This document shows positions 24,601 through 36,984 of a DNA stretch of 64,000 nucleotides, one piece after another. A program made the translations under genes and the position numbers. Source of the stretch: Geosiphon pyriformis (Eukaryota; Glomeromycota; Glomeromycetes; Archaeosporales; Geosiphonaceae); NCBI GenBank assembly GCA_016748015.1, contig JAAOMT010000226.1, positions 664,604-728,603 on the forward strand, in the 5' to 3' direction. The notes beneath the pieces were generated by a model, which made no database searches, was not told the DNA's origin, and was given only the letters and a program-made list of their open reading frames with translations. How positions within the stretch are numbered: position 1 is the stretch's first letter; each line of letters begins with the position of its first letter.

Positions 24601-27150
24601 TGATGGGATTGATTTAATGTAGTGTTGTGTTTTATGCTAATTATTTCTATAAAAACAATGTACAAAGAAGGAAAAAAGGGGAAGCACTAAGATGCTGGAA
24701 AATTAGACAAGCTAACGCGCCCGGCGTTTTATAATTATCAATGTTTGTTTTGGTCTTTATTTTTTATTGGCCGGAGAATTGTATTATCTATCTGGTAATG
24801 GTAATAAATATATTACAATCTATTTCTTAAAGAGAATTTAAAATTTTGAAAATATTGGATTGAAAGTTAGGTAGATATGAAACACAAACACATTAAAGTT
24901 TTTTTTGCGAGATTGATGGGTTCTAGAGAGTGAAATGTCACAAAATCAAAGCTTCTAGCATTAGGTTTTGTAATCGTAATAAAAAGGTGATGTTTTCAAA
25001 AGTATTGAAAAGTTGTAAAGTTTTATAATGAGTGTTTAGCTGTGAATAAGAGAAGGAGTGAGAGAGAGAGAGAGAGGGAGGGAGGGAGGAAGGGAAAAAG
25101 GAGGAAAAACAACCAGCTAGCAATAATTACCAAGCTGGAAGTTTTTCACCCGAATGATTCAAAATTTAAAGTAAGAAATAAAGGCGTTTGATCAGGGGAC
25201 GGGTTGATTGCCCTTTATATATATAAATGTAAAAGGAGTCATTGATAATCGAAAAGCGGATGTGTTTAATTTTGTGTCACCAGACAAAAGATTGAGAGAC
25301 ACTCAAAATATGCCGTTATTGGCCAAATGCATGTTTCGGCCTAGTGTTATTGGAAATTCCATGTTACGTAGAGACCTTGTTTGATACATATAGCGTTGTC
25401 ACGGGTTTTTATGGTTAAAAAAAGGCTTGGATTGTTCAAAAATAATAATTAATTATGCATGTACTTCTCCATTGTTTAACTCGTCATCCTTGTTGTTTGC
25501 CATGTGGAGGAAATTAAAATAAATTTCACACTGCCGGAAAATTTAAAAATTCCTTGTTCACTTTGTTCGGGTTTGAAAAGCTATTTAACCATTGAGATGA
25601 AAAAATTAATAAGTTTTCACCTTTGATTCTTTTTAGAAATTAATTAATGACACCATTAAAAAAAGGAAAAAAAGGCTAACAAAGAAATCAATCTATAGGT
25701 TAAAGAGTCCAATTTTAATAACTTTTAAAAACAAATTAAAACATTAACCCCCCATACATCTTAAAATCGTCTTTTTCAGATAATTTTGATAGAGAAAGAA
25801 ATTGATCTGATTGATTTATTATCTGACCACTTTCATTTTCTTTTTGATGCTGCAAAATTTAATACTCGATTAGCCTTTTTTTATAAAATATTTGTGAGTA
25901 TGTTCAACAATACAATTTCCAACTTTGTTTCTTAACTCAATATAACTCACATTAAACCCACCAGAATAAGCGTATGTGTTTAAGAATGTGTTAACTTTCG
26001 GATGCAAAAAGTCTTTTTTATTTGGCGTAGGATAACTGTCTTATTAAACATCATCTAATTGATAATTTTTAAAAAATCTTATTACATTACCTAACTGAAA
26101 TTTTCGTCCCTCACGAGAATAAGGCTTATTGAAAACTTATCGTCAAAATTTCATTCAGGGCTGATGGCGTAAAACTGGTGAATACCTTATTCGCTATGAT
26201 ATTCTTTTCCTCAAGGTTCAATAGTTAAAGGAAGATTAAATTTAATAAAAAGCCTGTCACAAATTAATTAAATCCCAATTGATTTAAGACTAAAATTTGT
26301 GGAAAAAAGGGAATTTAGAGGATAGGGCATTCGAGTTTAAAGGGTTTGCAAGTATAGCTCGCTATCTAAAGAAATATTGTTTAATGTATTGATATACTGC
26401 AATGTCATCAGGTATATCCTTGTTCGTTACCTCGTTATTAGATTGGGTGATTTAGTTTTAAAGAAGTTTCGCAATAATAATATTTAATATTATTTGATCA
26501 GATTTCCGTCTTTCATAAAGATTTCCATTTTTTCAAGAAAAGATTTAATTCCATGTTTTCCTTTAATAATCTTTAGCGGTAAAAAGAAATCAATATTCAA
26601 AAATTGGTAGCAAACATTTTCGCACGTCTTGAATGAATAGAATATAGTAAGGCAAAATTCAAATCATTAAATTTTAAAACTTTTTACTAACATTGTGTCT
26701 TCCCTGAGAATTAAAATTGGGAGGAAAATTTCTCAAGCACAAATTTAATCAATTAACTAAACTTCCGAGAAATCTTCTGGTTAAAGATACCGTTAACATT
26801 ACCTTAGAATAAAGAACGGTAAAAGGTAATTCTTAAATTTAAAGTTTGTTCTGCGTCCCAATTTCTTCTGATCAACCAAAATTCTAAAGAAAAAATTGTT
26901 AATTTACATGCAAAATTTATTTAACTAGAGAATGTAAAAAATAGTCATTTGCTTTGAAATAACCAAGAGCCTATTTCATTTATTTAATTGTTACAAGTCA
27001 ACAATATTGCAAAGAACTAACCAGAGTTCTTTACAATGTTTTTGTTATCTATCCATTTTTTACTTGTGTGATTAAATCTAAAGTTCTAAAATTTTGATGC
27101 AATTCTAAAATCCAAATTTTTTTAGGACCCAAACATTATACATTCACACG
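24601..27150. other. Intergenic region
   Basis: No gene recognised. The first few hundred bases are the subtilase promoter side. A purine-rich GA/GGGA tract at 25055-25098 creates a spurious Ser/Pro-rich frame on the minus strand. The rest is ordinary AT-rich spacer. Confidence 0.6.
25055..25098. repeat. (GA)n / GGGA purine tract
   Basis: GA dinucleotides running into GGGA/GGAA units. Confidence 0.85.
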
Positions 27151-27624
27151 TCAGGCATTCAAAATTTCCCATTCTATGTTGATTCGTCCTCTGCTTTGAT
27201 CCGCAATTTGATTAAACATGAAGGGTGACATATCGACATCCCCAGCGGCACATTCAGGGCATCGATCATGTATGATACCATCAACAGATTTTCCTTCAAA
27301 ATAAATTCGAATTTGTTTCCCACATAGAGAATTGTGGTTTGGGTTTCCGTTTGGTGTATATTGGTCAAAGAAAGGTGAACCAAGTGCAACCATTTGGGAG
27401 TTGTCATTATCCACTGCGCCACAAGCACCCAGACCCGGATTAAAATATGTGCCTTGTCCACTATGTTTTTCAGTGCCAGTATTACCGCCAACATTTCCAT
27501 CTCCCGCTTTATTTACGGATGGTTTTTTGTGAAACTTTCTTTTTGATAATGGGGCTGCATTAATTACTAGCGTGAGTAACGAAAAAAGGAAAATTGAGAC
27601 TAAAAAAAAGTTGAAGAATCTCAT
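27151..27624 (-). CDS. Secreted RlpA/expansin-like protein (double-psi beta-barrel), paralogue 3
   Basis: The frame is open from an ATG at 27678, but the signal peptide begins at the ATG at 27624 (MRFFNFFLVSIFLF, cleavage near VINAAP), so I take that start: 157 residues. A basic, Gly/Asn-rich linker (about 26-58) precedes the barrel: GQGTYFNPGLGACG, NDNSQMVALGSPFFDQYT, LCGKQI, HDRCPEC and DVDMSP, ending in RINIEWEI. Closest in sequence to paralogue 4, which lies 1.4 kb upstream on the same strand; the pair looks like a tandem duplication. Promoter: TATAAAAG at 27878-27885 and a 28-bp block shared with paralogue 4. Confidence 0.9.
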   Translation of the reverse strand: MRFFNFFLVSIFLFSLLTLVINAAPLSKRKFHKKPSVNKAGDGNVGGNTGTEKHSGQGTYFNPGLGACGAVDNDNSQMVALGSPFFDQYTPNGNPNHNSLCGKQIRIYFEGKSVDGIIHDRCPECAAGDVDMSPFMFNQIADQSRGRINIEWEILNA

Positions 27625-27772
27625 TTTGATTTTAGATTGAAAGATTCGAGTTTTATTTTTGAAAATGGAAGATTTCAAAGAAAGACTTGAAGGGAAAGTT
27701 TTAAAGAAAGTAAGATTAGGATAAAAAGGAGAAAATATTCTTCGAAATCAAAATGAGATCTTTTTTTGACCA

Positions 27773-27800
27773 CAGGTCAAAGCCAATGCGCACAGCGTAT
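27773..27800. promoter_or_regulatory. 28-bp upstream block shared by RlpA-like paralogues 3 and 4
   Basis: Plus-strand reading begins CAGGTCAAAG and ends CGCACAGCGTAT. The same block, with few changes, lies at 29711-29738. Distance to the start codon is about 150-175 bp here. It lies between the TATA box and the coding region, so it may be in the 5' untranslated leader. Confidence 0.45.
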
Positions 27801-27877
27801 TTTAAAATGAACGTGAGCTGTAAGAGAGGCAAGCCAAACTTAGGATGAGAATTTTTTAAGGTTAGAAAAAAGGGCTG

Positions 27878-27885
27878 CTTTTATA
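27878..27885 (-). promoter_or_regulatory. TATA box of RlpA-like paralogue 3
   Basis: TATAAAAG on the minus strand in the context GCTATAAAAG, 254-261 bp upstream of the ATG at 27624. The decamer is identical to that of paralogue 1. Confidence 0.55.
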
Positions 27886-27899
27886 GCAAAACGAAAATT

Positions 27900-29060
27900 G
27901 TAGAACTTTTTGTTCTGCATCAAATAAAAATCATCAGGGATTTTTTTAAGGAAAACATTGCCCGAAAAGTAAAATCACCAAATAACCGAATTCTTTTTCA
28001 TGAGATATGCAGGATAAAATCTCATTTTTTCTTTTAAACAGTCAAAATTTTTCACTTTATTTTACTAATAATGAAGATATTTTAATTAATTATCCCTTTC
28101 ATGAATAAAAGGCAATTGTTCGCTATTTTCCGACAATATATTATTTTATGCAAGATGTGGATGGAGTAGAGGAGTCTCATTTCCGGGGAACAAGGCTATT
28201 TCAAATAATCCTATTTGGAATGTGACAGTTGTTGTCGACCTTTTAGAGAGAGAGAGAGAGAGCCAATGTGATGTGTGTGAGACGTGGCTGAGGAACGCCA
28301 CACGACAGAGTTGAGTAACGGGGGTTTTTGTCAACTACAAGTTGGCTGAAGTAGAATTTTATGGTACCAGAGTACCCCAATAATAAAAAACTGAATAAAG
28401 TAAAATTTTAATTAAATTGTCCCATTTTTTAGGTAAAGTCTTGTTTAAATCTCATTCTTTAAATGTTGTATGATTTCAAAGCATTATAAAACTTTGAAAA
28501 TAAATTCCCAACGAATTATTACTGCTTAATGTGCTTACAAACTTCAAAATAGTTTTGAATCATAATCACATTCTCAGCGATATTATGATTCCAAGGGTTT
28601 TTTGTAGACCAAGAGCCGAATCTGTTCAGAAATAAGGTTTAAACGTGCAGAGAAGGCTCAAAAAAACACTGCATACAACGCGATCATTGGTTCCCATTCA
28701 CTTTCTGAAACGTTTAATGTTATATAAAAACTGCATTTATTGCTCATAGTATTAAATGCTTTGTTTCAGAGAAAATTGAATTTTATATATTAGAAAATAT
28801 TTATACATTTTGAGGAGACAATTTTAATTTTGAGGTAAATATATACTACATGGGTTGATTTTAATATACTATGGTAAGAGGCGTACAAACAAATGGAAAT
28901 TACATTGCATCAACGGTGGTCTGAAGAATTTTCCCTTTTAATAAATCTAAACTTGGTCTTGTTGCAAAAAAGCTAACCAGTGCCTTTTTGCAGGGTAAAA
29001 ACTAAAAAAAAAAGAACGTTTCTATGTGTCTAAAAGTCAAAAAAGTACAATATGTTTTTT
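27900..29060. other. Intergenic region between RlpA-like paralogues 3 and 4
   Basis: No gene recognised. A GA dinucleotide run at 28245-28262 gives a spurious minus-strand frame. The rest is AT-rich spacer. Confidence 0.55.
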
Positions 29061-29582
29061 TTATATGAATTGCCATTGTATGGAGATTCGACCTCTCCCT
29101 TGATCCGCAATTTGTTTAAACATTGAGGGTGACATATCAACGTCTCCAGCTGCACATTCTGGACAACGATCATGAACAGTTCCTTCAACAGATTTTCCTT
29201 CAAACTCAATTCGAATTCGTTTTCCACATAAGGAATTATTATTTGGGTTTCCGTTTGGTGTGTATTGGTCAAAGAGAGGTGAACCAAGTGCAACAATAGC
29301 GGAATTATCGTTATCTGTAAAACCACATGCACCTAGACCTGGGTTATAGTAAGTGCCTTGACCGTTTCTTAGTCCTCCTAAACCGCTAGAGGAACTAGGA
29401 GTGGTATGCTTTTGCTGCTGCTTCGGCTTTGATGTCTTTTTTAATATCTTTTTTGTTGTCTTTTTCTTTGGCTGCTTTTTCTTTTTGTTGGCTTTCGAAA
29501 CTGGGGCTGCGTCCACTATCGTGTCAATTAATAGGATTAGGAATATAGAGAAGAGGAAGATTTTGTAGATATTGAAATTCAT
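29061..29582 (-). CDS. Secreted RlpA/expansin-like protein (double-psi beta-barrel), paralogue 4
   Basis: Single exon, 173 residues. Signal peptide (FLFSIFLILLIDTIV, cleavage near VDAAP), then a strongly Lys-rich linker (about 29-60, with KKKKQPKKKTTKK) and a short Gln/Ser/Gly stretch, then the barrel: GQGTYYNPGLGACG, NDNSAIVALGSPLFDQYT, LCGKRI, HDRCPEC and DVDMSP, ending in RISIQWQF. The Lys-rich linker would bind negatively charged surfaces, or could be trimmed by dibasic proteases; that is inference. Same strand and direction as paralogue 3, 1.4 kb away. Confidence 0.9.
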   Translation of the reverse strand: MNFNIYKIFLFSIFLILLIDTIVDAAPVSKANKKKKQPKKKTTKKILKKTSKPKQQQKHTTPSSSSGLGGLRNGQGTYYNPGLGACGFTDNDNSAIVALGSPLFDQYTPNGNPNNNSLCGKRIRIEFEGKSVEGTVHDRCPECAAGDVDMSPSMFKQIADQGRGRISIQWQFI

Positions 29583-29710
29583 TTTTATTTTTATTTTACA
29601 AAGGTTTTTGGGGAGAATAAATTATTTTTGGTGGAAAGGATTAAACTTGTTGATAAATCTTTGAATTGATTTTTTTTTTTTGAAGATTTGAAAAGGTAGA
29701 ACTTCAACAC

Positions 29711-29738
29711 CAGGCCAAAGTGATTACGCACAGCGTAT
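29711..29738. promoter_or_regulatory. 28-bp upstream block, second copy
   Basis: Plus-strand reading begins CAGGCCAAAG and ends CGCACAGCGTAT, 129-156 bp upstream of the ATG of paralogue 4. Counterpart of 27773-27800. The surrounding sequence is only loosely similar. Confidence 0.45.
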
Positions 29739-29822
29739 ACTAATAAACCGTGATGAATGATATTGAACAACGGAGAGAGTTGACGAGATAAAGAAATCTG
29801 ACGGTAAAGAAAAAAATGGACA

Positions 29823-29830
29823 TTTTTATA
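29823..29830 (-). promoter_or_regulatory. TATA box of RlpA-like paralogue 4
   Basis: TATAAAAA on the minus strand, 241-248 bp upstream of the start codon. Confidence 0.5.
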
Positions 29831-29839
29831 ACAAAAATG

Positions 29840-32800
29840 TAAAACCAAAAAAGATAGGAGAAAATTAGTGTTACCATTCACGAAAGATTTTTTTATGCCA
29901 TTAGGGGGATAATATGGGTTACCAAGATAGGTACTGTGTAGCCTACATGTCAGAAACACGCAGTGTACATCTTCAATCCGGAATATTCGACCGGTTTTTA
30001 ATGATTCTCTCATAGCTTTTTGAGGGTTGGAAAATGTTGATAATGTGTTGCAACATAATTTTTCATTTAGCTTTTCATTAAAGAAAGAGGTGGAAGAGTT
30101 ACAAGGATACCAAAGATTAATTATATATTGAATGGCAAGAAATCAATATTTATATTGTGAATAATTTCTTGGTAGAGCAAATGAATATTTGAAAATATTA
30201 ATAATTAAGGCGAATTAATTATAAAATATGTGATAAACCATCACTTTATCTGACCTCCTTTCGGAGCTTTCACTATATTAGACCCTTTCATTGACTTTTG
30301 GCCTGATAAATTTCAAAATTCGTGATCAAATTCACTAATTTTGTCATTGTACCATTCATCGTTTCAGGAAGGCTGATCATACCTAAAACTGGTATCTCCT
30401 GCTTTTTTTGAAGATGGTTTTTTTGTTTAGTTTCTAATCTCATTTAGTTGAATACGTTTGCTCGAGGAAATGAATCTGAAATTTTTCATAATAATTTGAG
30501 CCCAATAATAACAATTTAATTTAGTTGTAAAACTCAAAAATTAAATTAATTTTTATCATAATTTAATAGTACATAACGATAAACTTATATATTGGAACTA
30601 TTTTTGAAAAACCAGGTAAATTTTTTCTTTTTTTTCAGTTTTTGTATATTTCAATATTACTCGCAAATGATTAAATGAAATAAAGTTTATCATAGAATAT
30701 ATATTAAAAATATACGAATCTACGATTGAATTGAAAAAATTTTATTCACACTCATTGGAAATTGTATCATGAAAATCCTTGATGACGTTTCCCCATCTAT
30801 AGTTTACTAGTTTCACATCTATCATAAAGGTTCCCGGAAAAAGGATTTATTTTCGAAACCCCTTTAAAAGATACGCAATCAATTGAGCAATTTAATTACA
30901 TGAAATCTCTAAAGTAAAAAGGGTTTGTTTAGAAATTAACGTGCGACATTCAGTATCCAGGATAAGAGGTGTTTAGTGTGCAACGATCCCTTAACAATAA
31001 TTATTATGCTTGGCGTTTGTAGTGATCAAATTTGAAGCAAACAGTTTTATGATAAATTTGGTGAGATGATTTTTTTGTGAATTTGATCAATTTTTTTGCT
31101 TTGGTTAAGAACTTTTTAAAGCAATACAAGAAAGATTCAATAAGGATTTTATTCAAAATTTGGTTTCAATAAATACATATAGTTAAGTCTCAAAGGCTGT
31201 AAATGATAAATTTAAAGAAATAGGTTTCTCATTATAAATCTTAAATTTATAAAAATCATAAAGTACAATATATTATTTTTTTGCTGCAAAAAGATTCTAT
31301 CTATAAAGTTTCATAAGTCATGTTCTTATGAAAATTGAATTCTATAATCCTGTTTCGGATATTTTATCATTGTAAGCTTTTTTATCAAAATCTTCAAGGT
31401 ACATTTACAAAATTATAGATTAATGTATAAAAAAAATTTTCTATTACTGACACAAGGTACTGCAGAAGAACTTTTATAATTGTAAAATTATTTTTATCTT
31501 TCGTTATTACATTAATGCGATTTCTATTAGATTGAAAACATCTCGAAAGTTTCAGTTAATTTAAACACAGATATCTAAAATGAAAAAAAGTCTTTATAAT
31601 AAATATCTTTGAGAGTGTTACAATTAATTCATGTTTAAAAGACAAATGTTACGTTTAAAGAGGATATCATTTAAACTTTGAAACCTATTAAAATAAATTG
31701 TGTGTAAAAGTTTTGAGGCTAAACTTAGTAAAATTAGGTAGATCATGAATTTTTTGAGAGAAACCCGGGATTTCCAAGTTTTTAATTAAAAATAATAAAG
31801 AAACAAAAGTCCAGTTAAGATACACGGACTTGATCATAAAGGATTCCGGATGAAGTAAAAAGTGTTTAACCTTGACTAAATTAATAAAGTAATTATCAAG
31901 TGTTTAAACTTACCTATTTAGGCTAATAAGATGAGCACTCCTTAAAAAACAATGCTACGGCATCTCTTTACAACAATAACAATTAAATGTGACGTTATAA
32001 TAAAATAAATTATGCAGATTTTTTTCATGTTGCAAGATGCAAAAAGAATAAACAGACAAAGGTAATTATAGTTTTTGTCTTTAATAGAATAAGTTTAGAA
32101 AATATCTTGATGAAAAAAAGTGAAGGAATTCATTCAATTGGTCATTAAACATAAAAAAATATGAAAGCCAATAATATAAACAATATGGGGGTGCACTCCT
32201 CGGTTTTGTAGCCAATAAAGATGGAAATTTTTTTAATGTAAAAAAAATCAAGACAGACAGTTATTTTTCTGTTTGAAACTCTTAACTTTTGAGAGCTCTA
32301 TGCTGAATGAATAGCAGTTGCATTTACGAAAGCAAAAATTTTTTGTTCACATGTATCTTTTTTTTCTTTCAAAGGAAATTACTCTTTATCATTTTTTGAT
32401 CTGTGATTTGAATCAGGAAAGTCGACTCTAATTAAGATATATTTATTTGAAACAAAATTTTACTTTTCTAATAAATTGATTCATTCAAAACCTTTATTAA
32501 GAAATTTTAACAATTGAAACTGTATGGTAATCTTTTTTTAGATTTTTCATCTTTAGAACTTTTCAATACGATTGTTTAATTAAATAAAACTATTGGGATG
32601 CTGCAAAAAATCTCCTTTTTTTTTCTAGAGTTTGAATTCTTTGGCCTATCATTTATTTTCTTGAAGAGGAATTCATGTTGTTCTTCATTGATATACCCTA
32701 AAACATCATTTTAAAAGGATCGTGTAAATTTTTAGATTTGCGTTTAATTCTTTGTTCCTAATTAAAGAATTAAGAATTGGTCATTACCGGAGAAACATAG

Positions 32801-35800
32801 ATTGTTTCGCTAAGTTTGAAAAATACCATTTCTTGACGTTGAGTTAAATTTATTTATTTTATTCATTTATTTCTAATACTTCTAAGACCCTTGAAGTATC
32901 AGCTGTGCATAACGAACACATTAAAGTCTCCTACCTGGTACTGCTAGCCAGACTTCCAGTACGATATAATGATGAGAACTTAATTTCTTTAAAAAACCAT
33001 CTGACACAATCAGCCTCCAAGTTGTATCATTTAAAAATTATCAAGTTTGTTATGCTTCAGCCTTTTTAGGTTTTATGGAGCTTGAGGCTGAATTTATGTA
33101 CATGTACATTCATGCAAACAAATTATTCCATTCATTATTTTAAGGACTTTTTTCAAATTGTGACTCACACGTTATTTTGTGCGCTAGTAAAAACCTGACA
33201 TTAGAAATCATTATAGGGTTTCCAAATACATATACAACCGTGAAAAGCTATCTTTACTCTAAACCGGCTGGTTTTTTAACTGGTAAAAGTTTCTTACACT
33301 GATTAAAGGCATTGACAGATTGAACAGGAGCATTAGAAAAAAATATTAATATTGATAGTTTTACATTACATGTGAAACAAGGTCTCCCAATAATAAAAAT
33401 TTGCTGACATATTTATTTTTCAAAAATTTGAACTTTGAAAGAACTTGATTCTCATTAGGGAATCTGATTTTTTAAACTCTAAAATAGAAGAATTTTTCTC
33501 AAGTAAACTATCTGTTATAAAGCAATAGAAAATTTTTCAATTTATGAATATTTACATCCTAAAATTGTAAATTTAAATATACTCCCCCAATAATAAAGTT
33601 TTTCTCTTGAGGGTTAGAGATATATAGGTGAAAAAGACTTTGAATCCTTATTAATTACCACATGCGCTTTAGATCTTCTGTTTTTATATATTATATATGT
33701 TTTGAAAAAAGAATTTGGCTCCAAGAGTTATTAACTAACAATAAAAACTTGGAATGCCAAAAATTCTGGTTATTAGCTGAGAAATGAAGTTGAAAATTTG
33801 AGAGCTTTGAGCTTTACAATATGAATTTTGTTTTTTGTACATTATGATAGTCATATTGCTAATTATTCTATGCTCAATACTGCTTAGTAAACTTTACTTG
33901 GAAAGAAAATATTTCAAAAATTTTATTCATTCTATTTTTTTAATCGTGATGGGAGATCTTAATACTTTTTAAGTTGTATAAAGATTCGAAAAATACGGGA
34001 GAAAAACAAATAGCATAGATTAAAATTTGTTTTATCTAGCAATAAATAAAAACAAAACAATCTATTCTTTATGATAAATTTCCTAGAGTGCAATAGTGGG
34101 TTTTTTTTTAAAAAACTTCTTAATTTAAAGAAATTAATTATGTCTGCTTTTTGTACTCATGCATTCATTCCTTTATTAAATAATCTTTGCTTTATTAATA
34201 AGATTTTTTAATTATATATATGTATTCTATGTATGACTCATGATCGCAAAGAATTGATAATTGTAAAAATTAAATCTTATCATCGGATTATTTTCAAGAT
34301 TTAAAATTTTTTTCTAAAATGGATCTAAAAATAAATATAGATTTTCAAATCCAGTTTTAAGTATCGAGTAAAATTTTTTATGATAGTTAATATTGGTTTA
34401 GAGAAAGGGAACTTAAACATTAACCTTCAGATTTGTCTCCCCAAAAAAAAAAATAATCAATATTTTTTCTGGAATTCAAGATAAGACGTTTTTTTTACCT
34501 TTTTAAATTTCATACCACAGCCTCTCCATAAATGGTTGTTTTTTTTTATATTTCAAATAACAACATATTTATACACTGTCATTATACAAAAATAAAATTT
34601 GGGATTTCTCATTGAAAGAAAAAGATAAGATATCATTGTGAGAATATTTAAAAACTAAACTAAATACATTCAAGTATATAAACTTTAAAATCCTAAATAA
34701 TTTACTCAACCCAGATTTTTTAGTTTCGATATCATTAATTAAGGAAACCCGTATAAATTTGAATTTTTGTAAGAGACACAATCTTCCACGCGAAAAAATT
34801 TTAAAGCATTTTTTTTTTATAGATTATCTTGAATTGAGGAGAAATACAAACATTAATTTGCATCTGTTTTTAAAACTATCTTTTTACATGAATTGCATAA
34901 AATTTTGTGAACATTTTAATTCAACTATTATACACACATTGATACCGCTACATCTATTTCACAAAATTATTATTTAATTTTAATCTAAAATAAAAGATGT
35001 TTATTTATTAATGAAAGTTTCTGAAAGTATTTACTGTTTAAATTTCAAAGTATCAATTTTTTTAAAGTTTAGAATGCTTTTTGGAACATTCTTTTTGATT
35101 GATCAACTATTTAATTAATGGGGTATGGAATTATTAGCCTGAAATTTATTTTAAAGAAATTTAAATTTACTTTGAATGGTAATAAGGAAAGTCGAAGCCT
35201 CTTTAAAGAGATCGATTGAATGAGCTGATCCAAGGTGATTTTAAAATTTTAAGGGTTTGAAGATCAGAAAATTAAAATAATTTTTGGCTAATATCATGTT
35301 TCTGTAGCTACATCTCTCTCTCAAAAATTCTAATCTTTGAAAAAAGCAAACAAATAAGTACCCTTTGAAAAATGTAATCATATTATTTTAGAATCCAAAC
35401 CATTTTTTAAAGCTAGAATTCTAGAAACCAGATTTTTTTTAAGAAAAATAATGAAGTTGGATGCTATAATTAATTAGGCAAGTAAACTTTATTGATTATT
35501 AAAAAAATTAGTTTATTATTTTTACTAGACTTTTTCAATATAATCAAAGAATCCAGCCACATTCATTATACAAAAAGTTACATCTAAATTTTAAGGAGTT
35601 TTCTTTTATTACTGAAAAAGATCAAATATAAAAAAAAAACAATTACCAACATTCATATTGTGTTTTACTGTTATTCGATTGTAAGTTCATTTGATAATCA
35701 CCCTTAAACTAAACTTGCTCAGAAAGAAATTGAAAATAAAATCCTATTTTATTCAAACAATCAAAGCTAATGAATGAGGTTTTCTAAAAGAATTTCTAAA

Positions 35801-36980
35801 TAACTGTTCCACCCTAAATTATCCTAATTGAATGTCTGCGTATCTCATTGAATTCAAACTTTCAAGTACATTATTTCTTGACATAAGATTAAATCGATGA
35901 TTATCGTGCGAAATAGATCTTATTGTGGCTATGCCACTATTTGATTTTTTTTAGATTTAATCGGAAGTTCGAGATATCAAAAAGGGATTATCGAGACCAA
36001 AACATTTCTGTCAATAAAGATCAAGTTATTTGAGATACATTTTTAGCGCACCAAAACGTTGATCTTTGTTAGAATCTTCTTTCATGTTTAAAAATAACAA
36101 AGTTTTATCACAGAGCTAGAAAAAAAATTTAATACCTAGGAGGCTTTCTCATTCAATATAACGATTATGTAATTTTACATGCCATAAATACCTTCTCGAT
36201 CTGGAGTTTATCCTCTAGCCTAAAAGTTTAAAATTTTAACCTAAAGCTTTTGTGAAATTGATTTAAAAGAAAAATTATGAGAAAAGCTTCAATAAATCTT
36301 TTTTATATCTCAAAATAAATATATACAAAATTGAAAAAAAAAACAAAAAAGTTGAAAAAGATTACTTGAGCGAAAGTCTCCTAGGACTTTTACCAGGTTT
36401 TAAAAAGGCTTCTTGATCTCAAATAATCTTTCAAAAATATCAAATAGCTCTTTTCTGTTTCATTTTAATTTAATAATTTGATTATATTCCTAATCTATCA
36501 GAATTGTGATTAATTTAAAATAACTAAAATATTCTTTAAACATTGCATTTTTTCAAAACATATACTTATCACAAATATACTTTCTAAAAGAAAATCTTGA
36601 CTTTATCTCGTGAAAAGATCACCAAGATTTGAAGTTTTTATAAGTGTCATTAAACCTTTCGATTTGGAGCTTTCACAAGCTCTATTTGGCTATCAATTTT
36701 TAGCCTTATAATTATAAATGCTCTGCAATCTATATCTATTTTCAACGCTCAACAGGTTTAAAAATAAATTGATCATTCAAATTTTTTTTGTTTATTAATT
36801 TTCACATCGAATTAAGTAATCTCTGGCTACCATTTCATACATGAAATGATTATAATCAAAAGAAAATTGCCCGATTTGCATGTATAACCACTTCTTAAAA
36901 ATCAAAAATATCAAGTTTTCCCACTTTTTAACAAAAAAAAACTTACTTTTTACGACTCTTCAACATTATAATACTGTTGT
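29840..36980. other. Seven-kilobase gene-poor region
   Basis: No open frame above about 75 codons has features of a gene, on either strand, apart from a spurious frame at 29591-30013 that lies over the RlpA-like promoter. I looked for transposase motifs, splice-linked exon blocks and structured RNAs and saw none. Composition is evenly AT-rich without large tandem repeats, so it may be old, fully decayed mobile-element sequence. Confidence 0.6.
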
Positions 36981-36984
36981 GTAA

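Noticed and set aside
27625-27678. Upstream ATG extending RlpA-like paralogue 3 by 18 residues
   Set aside because: The extension is basic and would bury the signal peptide; the inner ATG at 27624 gives a normal secreted protein as in the paralogues.
29591-30013. 140-codon minus-strand frame
   Set aside because: It covers the promoter and leader of RlpA-like paralogue 4, including its TATA box and shared block, and its protein has no recognisable feature.
29840-36980. tRNA or other structured RNA genes in the gene-poor region
   Set aside because: I looked for A/B-box-like and cloverleaf-like stretches and found none I could support by eye; a covariance-model scan would be decisive.
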